Assembly: GCA_965243715.1 (NCBI GenBank)
Contig: CBDEVU010000017.1
Span: 124,001-188,000 of the forward strand
Direction: 5' to 3'
Length of the DNA stretch: 64,000 nucleotides
DNA from: UBA11606 sp965243715
GTDB taxonomy: Bacteria; Actinomycetota; Acidimicrobiia; Acidimicrobiales; Aldehydirespiratoraceae
Shown: piece by piece, positions 35,386-42,975 of the stretch
Layout: each line of letters opens with the position of its first letter
How positions within the stretch are numbered: position 1 is the first letter of the stretch
Translations under genes and position numbers: made by a program
The notes under the pieces: generated by a model
Seen by the model: only the letters and a program-made list of their open reading frames with translations
Told to the model about the DNA's origin: nothing
Database searches by the model: none

Positions 35386-38300
35386 GATGATCCCTCCAAG
35401 TCTTGCATGATTGATCCCTGGGCGATGAGGTGATGGATAATAGCCACGGCGACTTGGCGTTCGACTATCCGCGGTGCGAACTCCATGGCCTCAGCCAACG
35501 CCCTTCGGGCGGAGCGATCAACCGTTTCCGGATCGGTGAAGGAAACTAGATGCAGCCCTATGGCAAGAAGATCCGCCGGAAGACGCAGTACATGACTTCT
35601 GGTATCGCACAGCAATCGGTAATCAGCCTGCGCCCTCGTCGGCCACTCCCGGCCCCGGCGGTGTATCAGTTCGGAGTACTTGGCTCTCCAAGCTTCAACA
35701 GCCGAGAAGTCTTGATTGGCCCGCAGCAGCCAGTGAACAATCGCGTGCTCGAAGCCCGACTCCCTTAGGAGTGAAATCCGTTGACTCGTAAGAATGGAGA
35801 GTTTTTCCCTCAACCACGTGGTCTCTGCACCAAGAATCTTGCCACGAAATGCATGCCCGGGGTATGGGTGCGTGCCGTCCGGAACCCAGCCGGCATGGCT
35901 TCGCCATCGCTCGAACGCGGTGGAACTCGATGGCCGATCCAGGGCCACGGCCAGCAACGGCGAGACTTCCCAGAGGTCGGCATACTCGACGGGGGTCAGT
36001 GCTTCATCCTCGATTGAGAAGTCACAGGCACTTGGCAGGAGTTGGAGCATCGCCAACCGGGTCACTCGTTCGTCGAGTACTCCCTTCTGATGCTCGGATA
36101 TCACCGCCCGGACGAGGCGGCTCGCGTCGTCAAAGAGGGCCTCCGTGGCGTGCGTTTCAATCTGACGTTGCAGCCTATCGTCAAGCACGAGGCCGCTTGG
36201 CGGGTCAACCAAGGCTACCACCGACTGCAGCGCCCTCGCAGCGAGCACCGCTGCCTCATCGCTTGAGGCGGTCAGGATCAGCGCTCTCGTCGGAAAGTCC
36301 GTGACCGCGTCTAGGAAGCTGTCGTCGTCGAGTCCGGTCTCGCCCGTATCAACCACGAGGGTGGCCGTGTTCACGTTTCTTGCACCCGGAAACTCCTTGG
36401 GTGCTCGGACAACCGTCAGTTCGGCGACGTACCCGCTGGGCGTGAGCGGCTCCAAGCAGAATTCGACACCAGAAGCACCGTTGGAATCGTCGTCGATCGG
36501 AAGTTCGGTGGGTTCCGTCCACGGACGAACGACATCCCACAATCGCAGCACACGCCCTCGCATGGGAGTGATCTCGTTAAAGACCGCAAACAGGCCACCC
36601 TCAACCGTATCGACCTCGAACGCATCGACCTCGTAGCGCCGGCGCAGTTGCACCACTTCGCCATGAGCGCCACCTCGTGCTTCGACGTGGACGGTCAATA
36701 CAGCATCCTCGGACTGCCGGATTGTGTCACGCAGGACTCGAAGGTCAAGACGACGGCGGCCGCCGCGTCGCGAGGTCTTTTGCCAGCCGGTTTCCTGCAG
36801 AGTGCGACCGTCGACATCGCGAAGCGACGTCCGGATCTCGGTGGGAATCCCAGTCCTCACCCAGAGTGCGAGTTGGCTATCTCTGTCCAGGAAGTCTTCA
36901 ACCGATACCTGGGATGTCGTCGGCTCAAAGCCGTCGATTGGGAACGCATCGCCGACGGCCCACACCAGACGAGGAATGTAGAACTGGAGCTTGATAGCCA
37001 ATGCGCCGCAGGCGGCGGTAGCAGTTCTTGTTTCCTCGCCCGAGTTGAAGATGAGCTCTCCTTGCCGGTCGACTGAGAGTACGACACGAGGGTGCGCGGT
37101 GATTTTTTGACTAACCACGTTGGTCGGGTCGGCCACAACCTCCAAGCGCTCGAAGTTCAGCCCAGAAACCACCGCGAAGGTTATCTCAAGGTCGCCACCG
37201 AGCGGTCCACTGACCCGAAGCTTCAGTTCAGCAACGAGTGGCTCACAAAGCAGTTGGTCGAGCGACCAGCTACCGGCGTAGACGGCCCGGAGCTCGCTGA
37301 TCGTGCGCCGAAACTGCCTGCCATCCGACAGGTCGAGCTGCAGAAACCACCGAGCCGGATCGTCGTTCTTCGGGATCTGCAGGTAGGGGCAGTCCGTCGA
37401 ATACTGGGATTCCATCAGGACCATAAACGTCCTGCAGCGGTCGCCCGAACAACGAAGCGCGCATTGCCCGATCGCCCGTACGGAACGCGAGTCGACTGTC
37501 ACGCCATCGCGGACGACCTCAACCTGACTCTCATCTACAAGCTCAAGGTGTCGGACCGAGTGGGAGCTCCAGTCACCGGTGAGGGGCGGGTACCTCCCGT
37601 CGTCTTCAACCTCGTGGTTGTTGACCAACACCGAGCACCCAGGGGGAAGGATGGCGACGACCTCATCCCCGGTGAATCGCTCGCCGTCGAGAGGTAGGTC
37701 ATCCTGCGAGTTGAAGAAGAATGAGCCGTGGGCGAGCGATTTCACAGAGTGGCGATTGACGAGTTTCCCGCTGCTACGGCCCTCGATAACCCAGTAGCTT
37801 GCCACCGAGAGTTCATGCGAACGTTCCCGAAGCTCCGAGGCTCGAAACGGCACCTGTCCGAGAGCATCCCGAACGATCCATCGATCGATCTCCGAGGTGG
37901 CAGGCAAGAGCAACTCAGGGCCATGCCCATTCCATGGGTCAAAGACGACCTGCGGTCGCGGAGCCGTGGACAGGAGAGCGCGCTGTGGCACGGCATCCAG
38001 AGCCAACCAGATTTCGTCGAAGTAGGCGGGAAGGCCAAACTCCTTTGCTGAGACTGTCTCACCTCTTGTCAGCGCCCTGACGAGATTGGCGGTTCTGTCC
38101 AAGTAGTCGAGGGCGAGGTCATCGCCATAGCGAAGGAATCTCAGAACCGGCACCGGCAGAGGAGCAGTAGTTGCGGCCGTCAGAATCTCATGGCGGAGCT
38201 CACTCCCCGTCGTCAGTCCTTCGCCCATGAGTTGCAACACCCGGCGGAGAAACATCCGCGAAGTGCCCTTCGGAATAAGCGCGTGGAACATGACCTGCGA

Positions 38301-38633
38301 GACGTATCGCATCGGACGCTCCGTATGCAGCCGAGCCCAAGCATCGATCAGGCCGAGCTTCCGAATTCCCTTCTCAAACCCTTTCCCTGCAGCGCTCTGA
38401 CAGTCTGAGTCGGGTGCGAAAGGCACAAACGACCAGAGCTCACCACCATCACCGAAGTGCGCAGCAACCCCAGCTAGGTAGTACACAAATAGCGCCGGGT
38501 AAACCTGAGCAAACTGCTTGATCTTCCCTTCGTCGGCGCGCAGATCGCCAACGAACTCCTGTGTCCACTCGTACACGGGGCCTTCGAATGAGAGCTCCCC
38601 TACTAGCCTGCGCGAGCGCAGGCGGGTAGCCAA
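35382..38633 (-). CDS. Large protein of unknown function, possible DruH counterpart
   Basis: I do not recognise domains in this 1083-residue protein. It begins with a stretch containing YEWTQEFVGDLRADEGKIKQ and YPALFVYYLAGVAAHFGDGG, has a middle region rich in predicted beta strands, and ends in a helical region with RRALAEAMEFAPRIVERQ. No Walker, nuclease or membrane motif is obvious. In Druantia type III a DruH protein of comparable size precedes DruE, so position, size and the four-base overlap with the DruE-like gene suggest a DruH-like partner. The ORF opens with TTG at 38633, without a good ribosome site; GTG at 38576 is an alternative. It is the first gene of the island operon, about 85 bp from the right repeat. 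Confidence 0.55.
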   Translation of the reverse strand: MATRLRSRRLVGELSFEGPVYEWTQEFVGDLRADEGKIKQFAQVYPALFVYYLAGVAAHFGDGGELWSFVPFAPDSDCQSAAGKGFEKGIRKLGLIDAWARLHTERPMRYVSQVMFHALIPKGTSRMFLRRVLQLMGEGLTTGSELRHEILTAATTAPLPVPVLRFLRYGDDLALDYLDRTANLVRALTRGETVSAKEFGLPAYFDEIWLALDAVPQRALLSTAPRPQVVFDPWNGHGPELLLPATSEIDRWIVRDALGQVPFRASELRERSHELSVASYWVIEGRSSGKLVNRHSVKSLAHGSFFFNSQDDLPLDGERFTGDEVVAILPPGCSVLVNNHEVEDDGRYPPLTGDWSSHSVRHLELVDESQVEVVRDGVTVDSRSVRAIGQCALRCSGDRCRTFMVLMESQYSTDCPYLQIPKNDDPARWFLQLDLSDGRQFRRTISELRAVYAGSWSLDQLLCEPLVAELKLRVSGPLGGDLEITFAVVSGLNFERLEVVADPTNVVSQKITAHPRVVLSVDRQGELIFNSGEETRTATAACGALAIKLQFYIPRLVWAVGDAFPIDGFEPTTSQVSVEDFLDRDSQLALWVRTGIPTEIRTSLRDVDGRTLQETGWQKTSRRGGRRRLDLRVLRDTIRQSEDAVLTVHVEARGGAHGEVVQLRRRYEVDAFEVDTVEGGLFAVFNEITPMRGRVLRLWDVVRPWTEPTELPIDDDSNGASGVEFCLEPLTPSGYVAELTVVRAPKEFPGARNVNTATLVVDTGETGLDDDSFLDAVTDFPTRALILTASSDEAAVLAARALQSVVALVDPPSGLVLDDRLQRQIETHATEALFDDASRLVRAVISEHQKGVLDERVTRLAMLQLLPSACDFSIEDEALTPVEYADLWEVSPLLAVALDRPSSSTAFERWRSHAGWVPDGTHPYPGHAFRGKILGAETTWLREKLSILTSQRISLLRESGFEHAIVHWLLRANQDFSAVEAWRAKYSELIHRRGREWPTRAQADYRLLCDTRSHVLRLPADLLAIGLHLVSFTDPETVDRSARRALAEAMEFAPRIVERQVAVAIIHHLIAQGSIMQDLEGSS

Positions 38634-38718
38634 GAAAGAATCGCTCGAGGTTCACCGGGTTGCACCACCCAGCCGACCAAGGAGCCCGCCCCCAGCGGGA
38701 ACGTAGGCAGGTGCCGTG

Positions 38719-38779
38719 TGCTCACCCCTCTGACGGGGCTACCGGCGTAGGTTTTTCCCTCAATCTTCGAGGGTGATGG
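38719..38779 (-). repeat. Right copy of recA-end/miaB-start direct repeat (att-like)
   Basis: Matches the left copy in three blocks (38719-38730, 38737-38748, 38757-38779) separated by short indels. Here the 23-bp block is the true 3' end of recA, while the 12-bp block repeats the sequence around the miaB start codon, with no miaB behind it. The two copies therefore hold reciprocal halves of one ancestral recA-miaB junction, as expected of target-site duplication or an attL/attR pair. The gaps differ by three and seven bases, so the copies have diverged since insertion. Confidence 0.85.
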
Positions 38780-39800
38780 GCTTGTTGTCGACTTCGCTGA
38801 ACTCGTCGTCTTCGGGTTCTGGCATCACGGCGGTCCAGACTCGATCGGAGATTTCGACCATGATCTCGGGGTTCTCGGTGAGGTATTTCTTGGCGTTCTC
38901 TCGACCTTGGCCAAGTTGTTCACCGTCGTAGGTGTACCAAGCGCCCGACTTCTTCACGATGCCTTCGGTGACAGAAAGGTCAAGGACTGAGCCTTCCCGC
39001 GAGATGCCGTGGCCGTACATGATGTCGAACTCGGCCTGCTTGAAGGGCGGTGACACCTTGTTCTTCACGACCTTCACACGGTGCGGTTGCCCACAACCTC
39101 GACACCGTTCTTGATCGCTTCGATTCGACGAATGTCGAGCCGACACCGACGAGTAGAACTTCAGCGCCCGTCCACCGGGGGTGGTTTCGGGCGAACCGAA
39201 CATCACGCCGATCTTCTCTCGCAGTTGGTTGATGAAGATGCAGATGGTCTTGGACTTGCTGAGATTACCGGTGAGCTTGCGCAGCGCCTGCGACATGAGC
39301 CGGGCCTGCAGCCCGACGTGGACGTCGCCCATCTCGCCTTCGATCTCGGCCCGGGGGGTGAGCGCCGCCACCGAGTCGATAACCACCACGTCGATAGCGC
39401 CCGAGCGGATCAGCATGTCGGTGATCTCGAGTGCCTGCTCCCCTGTGTCGGGCTGGGAGATCAGCAACTCGTCGATATCAACGCCGATGGCTTTGGCGTA
39501 GACCGGATCCATGGCGTGCTCGGCGTCGATGTAGGCGCAGACACCGCCGTTGCGCTGAGCCTCGGCCACCACGTGGGTGGCGAGGGTGGTCTTACCCGAA
39601 GCTTCGGGGCCAAAGATCTCGGTCACCCGGCCCCGGGGCAGACCGCCGATCCCGAGCGCGAGATCGAGATGCCAGAGCGCCCCGGTCGGGATTGACTCGA
39701 TGTCCATCGTGGTCTTCTCGCCCATCTTCATGACCGAACCCTTGCCAAACTGCTTTTCGATTTGTCCGAGGGCCATGTCGAGTGCTTTGTTTCGTTCCAC
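38760..39800 (-). CDS. recA: Recombinase RecA, with two compensating frameshifts
   Basis: DNA strand-exchange protein and SOS co-protease of 346 residues. Walker A is GPEASGKT (64-71), Walker B VVVIDSVAAL and the L2 loop FINQLREKIGVMFGSPETTPGG. Residues 220-241 are scrambled (reads SARHSS... to ...GCGQPHR) although flanks GGRALKFYSSV and VKVVKNKV are perfect. Dropping one base at 39143 and adding one between 39080 and 39081 restores the canonical RLDIRRIE...GNRTR reading, so one insertion and one deletion cancel. Either the assembly has indel errors or the protein is altered. Upstream only a half SOS site (CGAAC, 39851-39855) is seen. recX, common after recA in actinobacteria, is absent. Confidence 0.93.
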   Translation of the reverse strand: MERNKALDMALGQIEKQFGKGSVMKMGEKTTMDIESIPTGALWHLDLALGIGGLPRGRVTEIFGPEASGKTTLATHVVAEAQRNGGVCAYIDAEHAMDPVYAKAIGVDIDELLISQPDTGEQALEITDMLIRSGAIDVVVIDSVAALTPRAEIEGEMGDVHVGLQARLMSQALRKLTGNLSKSKTICIFINQLREKIGVMFGSPETTPGGRALKFYSSVSARHSSNRSDQERCRGCGQPHRVKVVKNKVSPPFKQAEFDIMYGHGISREGSVLDLSVTEGIVKKSGAWYTYDGEQLGQGRENAKKYLTENPEIMVEISDRVWTAVMPEPEDDEFSEVDNKPITLED

Positions 39801-39962
39801 TGTCTGCTCCTGTGCTGTGACGTAGTGTGGGGGGAGTGATTAGTTAGTATCGAACATACAAAAGGGGTGTGACACTGACCCATCCAAAAAACCTTCGGCG
39901 GGAACTAAATCGAGGCGTAACTTGTTTCCGGTGCATACCCATATCACGGCAGAGGAGCCACC

Positions 39963-40364
39963 ATGGCTGATACCCAACAAAACGACGAGGATCTTCGAGA
40001 CCGACTAACCGGCGAGCAATATAAGGTTACCCAGCAGGCAGGCACGGAGCGAGCTTTTACCGGCGAATATTGGGACTGCCACGACGATGGCACCTACCGC
40101 TGCATTGTCTGCGACACCGCCTTGTTCATGAGTGATACGAAGTTTGAGTCTGGTTCGGGCTGGCCGTCGTTTTTCGACACGGTAGGTCCCGATGTGGTCG
40201 AGATTCGCACCGACGCCACCCGCGGCATGATCCGCGAGGAGGCAGTGTGTGCGAACTGCGACGCCCACCTCGGCCATCGCTTCCCTGACGGGCCCACCCC
40301 GACCGGTCAGCGCTACTGCATGAACTCGGCGTCTTTGCGCCTGGACCGAGACGCTACCGAGTAA
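39963..40364 (+). CDS. msrB: Peptide-methionine (R)-S-oxide reductase
   Basis: Repairs methionine-R-sulfoxide in oxidised proteins. The 133-residue protein shows the zinc-site pairs CIVC and CANC, the SGSGWPSFF box and the catalytic RYCMNSASL near the C-terminus, all standard for MsrB. A GAGGAG ribosome site lies seven bases before the ATG. The gene is divergent from recA and stands alone. No msrA is seen in the window. The size is at the short end of the family, but all motifs are there. Confidence 0.95.
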   Translation: MADTQQNDEDLRDRLTGEQYKVTQQAGTERAFTGEYWDCHDDGTYRCIVCDTALFMSDTKFESGSGWPSFFDTVGPDVVEIRTDATRGMIREEAVCANCDAHLGHRFPDGPTPTGQRYCMNSASLRLDRDATE

Positions 40365-40399
40365 GGCGACCGTCACAGTCATGGCGTACTCTCCGCTTT

Positions 40400-40945
40400 G
40401 TGGCAACTGACTTAGCGGAACTACAAGCAAAACTGTGGGGAGTGGCCGACGAACTCGCGGACCACAATGTCGACCTCGACGATCTCGAACACTCCCAGGG
40501 ACTCGAGTTCGTCGCCCTCCAAGCATCCGCCGCTGAAACGTTGCTGGTCAATGACGACACCCGCCGCAAGTACACGCGGCTAGCCACCGACACTCGTAAC
40601 GCCTTCAAGTCGCTTCTACCCGACCCGCATGCACAGGCACGGACCCGACGGGTCGCCGTTGTGCGTTCGCTGGCCAAGAAGCTGGCGTCGGCTACCGATC
40701 CGCCCGACATCAATAACGTCATGGATTCGGTGTCGGAGTTGCTCGACCGATCGGTGGAGGCCGAGTTGGCCATATTTGATCTGCTGACCAAACCGGAACC
40801 GGAGCAGGATCGACATAATCGGCGGGCACGACGTGTGCCGGGTCGACGTTCCGGCCTCGTCACGTCCGATCTGGGACCGACGGGGCAAGGAACGGATACT
40901 CTACGAGCGGCGGAACAACTCGACCCGCGCCGTTCCCCCCGATGA
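40400..40945 (+). pseudogene. Remnant of type I restriction HsdR C-terminal region
   Basis: The frame from GTG at 40400 reads DLAELQAKLWGVADELADHN, then ALQASAAETLLVNDDTRRKY, RNAFKSLLPD and VSELLDRSVEAE. This helical pattern resembles the C-terminal domain of type I restriction endonuclease R subunits (the helical tail that contacts the methylase core). No helicase or nuclease part precedes it: the msrB stop is 35 bp upstream. After about residue 135 the reading becomes Arg-rich and low-complexity, as if out of frame. I therefore read it as a decayed 3' fragment of hsdR. Assignment is from memory of the family pattern. Confidence 0.5.
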
Positions 40946-40986
40946 GGTTGAGGCTTTCGTCGGCAACCGGTTTGAAGCCTCGTATG

Positions 40987-41684
40987 GGTAGGCGAGCGAG
41001 TTCGGCTGCCGCACTGCTGGCATTACTGGTGTTCGCCGTGTCTTGCACGGATGACACGGGAACTGTCGAGTCGTCTCCTGCCTCCACAACACCCCCAACC
41101 ACAACCTCCACAACCTCCACAACACCCCCAACCACAACCGCCCGGACGGTGCCAAGCAATGCCGAAGTGGTCTGGGTCGGCGGGTCAGAATATTGGTGCG
41201 AGGCCGGCGGTTGGTCCAACAGGTGCGTCGCGGCCACATACTACGCCCCCCAACAAGTAGACTTCTTCTTCCCGGACCTATGGTGCGAGTTCTCTACATG
41301 CACCTCTACAACCCGGACAGCTACTTCGAGATTAATTTCAACGGCTCGAACTACATCTGCGAAGCCATCAGTTACCCCTATGGCTACCAGAACCACTACG
41401 ACTGCATGCGCTACCTCGGTGGCCGTGTTTCATGGATTAACCCCACCCTCTACTGCAACGACAGTTGGAACGGAATAGCGTGCGACTCGGACGACTACCC
41501 GTCGGTATGGGACGGCTACTCCCTCGTAACTATCAGGGGAACGCGATACATCTGTAACGACAACGCATTTGGGGACATCCCCTGTGTGCGTTACTGGTAC
41601 GGCGGAAGCCCCTCCGGATACAGCTTCTGGAGTCCTGACTACTACTGCTCACGATTTGGATCGACCTGCGAGCCAGCCTATTAG
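40987..41684 (+). pseudogene. Secreted lipoprotein with Cys/Trp/Tyr-rich repeats, frameshifted
   Basis: From the ATG at 40987 the frame encodes a lipoprotein signal (hydrophobic LLALLVFAVSC with lipobox Cys), a Thr/Pro/Ser linker and a first repeat EYWCEAGGWSNRC...DFFFPDLWCEF. Near 41290-41310 the reading passes to another frame, which continues with LYNPDSYFEINF, NYICEAISYP, PTLYCNDSWNGIACD and RYICNDNAFGDIPC up to the stop at 41684. Each repeat is about 45 residues with aromatic-Cys pairs. Both halves share repeat style, so they are one gene broken by a single indel, by decay or assembly error. An upstream in-frame start at 40942 is possible. Function unknown. Confidence 0.65.
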
Positions 41685-41761
41685 CCAGGCGTTGGATCGA
41701 GTCGAAATCTGACCGCCACTCGGCGGGCGCGCTGGCAATTAATATCTATATGGATTTCTTG

Positions 41762-41790
41762 TTGACATACCGGTTAAGTTTTGATACGAT
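41762..41790 (+). promoter_or_regulatory. Sigma-70 promoter giving leaderless HNH mRNA
   Basis: TTGACA at 41762-41767, a 17-bp spacer and TACGAT at 41785-41790. The ATG of the HNH gene begins at 41797, only six bases after the -10 box, so transcription would start on or next to the initiation codon. Leaderless transcripts are common in actinobacteria. This is one of the best promoter matches in the window. Confidence 0.75.
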
Positions 41791-41796
41791 ATACAC

Positions 41797-42975
41797 ATGT
41801 TCCAGAAAGCGCACGACAACATGGCTGAGATTGCTCTCCATGGAATGTCCCGACCGGAGTTGACCACAACCATTGGTGGGCTTGATCGGGTGATCGCTCA
41901 CGCGCAAGAACGACGCTTGGCCTGCTTGGCCGGGATCGACGCGTTGGGTGATTCCGGGGCTGATGCGGCCTCTGTAGGGCATTCGCTGTCGCGGCGCTCG
42001 AACCGCCAGTCCAAACAAGACGCCGAGGTCGCTACCCAACTCGCGCAAATGCCGGCGGTGGCCGAAGGCCTAGCCAGCGGGGCTATCACTGCCGAACACG
42101 CCGCGGTGTGCGCTGAGGCAGCGGCTCGGGTATCGCCGAGTGAGGCAGAGGAGTTGCTTACGCTGGCTGAGGAGTTGCCTGCCGACAGGTTTGCTAAGAA
42201 GACACGCGAGTGGGTCAACATCAGAGAATCTCAGGGCACGGTTGAGAAGCGTCACGCTCGGCAACGTCGTTTGCGTGAGGTAACCGACTGGGTCGATGGC
42301 GAGGGGATGGTCAACATCTTGAGCCGCCTCGACCCGATCAACGGCGCACGGGCTTTAGCTGCGTTGCGCGAGTTTGCTAACCAGAAGGGCCCCGACGACA
42401 CTCGGACCCCAAAGCAACGCCGCGCCGATGCCATGGTGGGATTGCTCACTGGTGCTCGGGCGACCCGTTCGGGCAAGCCGCATCCCAAGCACATGGTCCA
42501 CCTGCTGCACTGTCTCGAATCGGGAAGCACCGAGCTAGCCGACGGCAGCCCCGTACCCGACGAAGTACTCATCGAACTCGGACCCACCGCTGAAGTCGTC
42601 GGCCAAGTCTTTGCAGGCGACGGCCGACCGTTGTGGCTCGGACGCTCCACCCGCCTAGCCAGCCGCGATCAGTGGATCGCCCTTATCGCCCAGCATCGTG
42701 GTTGCAGCGAATGCGGAGCCTCACCGGACCGCACCGAAGCCCACCACACACGAGAATGGGCCCACGGCGGACCAACCGACATCGACAACCTCGAACTACC
42801 CTGCTGGAACTGCCACGGCCGAAAACACCGAGGCCAACGCGGCGATCCCGCCCGCCACCGAAAATCCAACCCACGCGGCCCAGGGGTAGGGAATCGTCAT
42901 TCATGGGCGGTCCGCTCAGCGCGTCGCCTCGCCGCCGCCGCTCGAACAATCTCCTCGGACTCCCTCGGGGACTGA
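41797..42975 (+). CDS. DUF222 / HNH endonuclease family protein
   Basis: A 392-residue protein of the DUF222-HNH type (REP13E12-like), abundant and repeated in actinobacterial genomes. The N-terminal helical DUF222 part covers about residues 20-270; the C-terminal HNH module is RGCSECGASPDRTEAHHTREW followed by NLELPCWNCHGRKHR, with two zinc CxxC pairs and the catalytic His. Biological role is unknown; mobility or DNA cleavage has been proposed for such proteins. The last 26 codons overlap the 3' end of the convergent AAA gene by 79 bp, so the native C-terminus may have been replaced when that cassette arrived. Confidence 0.88.
   Translation: MFQKAHDNMAEIALHGMSRPELTTTIGGLDRVIAHAQERRLACLAGIDALGDSGADAASVGHSLSRRSNRQSKQDAEVATQLAQMPAVAEGLASGAITAEHAAVCAEAAARVSPSEAEELLTLAEELPADRFAKKTREWVNIRESQGTVEKRHARQRRLREVTDWVDGEGMVNILSRLDPINGARALAALREFANQKGPDDTRTPKQRRADAMVGLLTGARATRSGKPHPKHMVHLLHCLESGSTELADGSPVPDEVLIELGPTAEVVGQVFAGDGRPLWLGRSTRLASRDQWIALIAQHRGCSECGASPDRTEAHHTREWAHGGPTDIDNLELPCWNCHGRKHRGQRGDPARHRKSNPRGPGVGNRHSWAVRSARRLAAAARTISSDSLGD

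Larger units (their letters stand above)
12369..38718 (-). mobile_element. Defence genomic island inserted between recA and miaB
   Basis: About 26.3 kb of co-oriented genes lie between the two direct-repeat copies. All seven genes encode large helicase, methylase or nuclease-like proteins typical of phage-defence systems; none is housekeeping. The native recA end abuts the right repeat and the native miaB start abuts the left repeat, so excision through the repeats would restore a compact recA-miaB junction. I found no integrase, transposase or tRNA within the element, so it was mobilised in trans, arrived by recombination, or has lost its recombinase. Confidence 0.8.
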
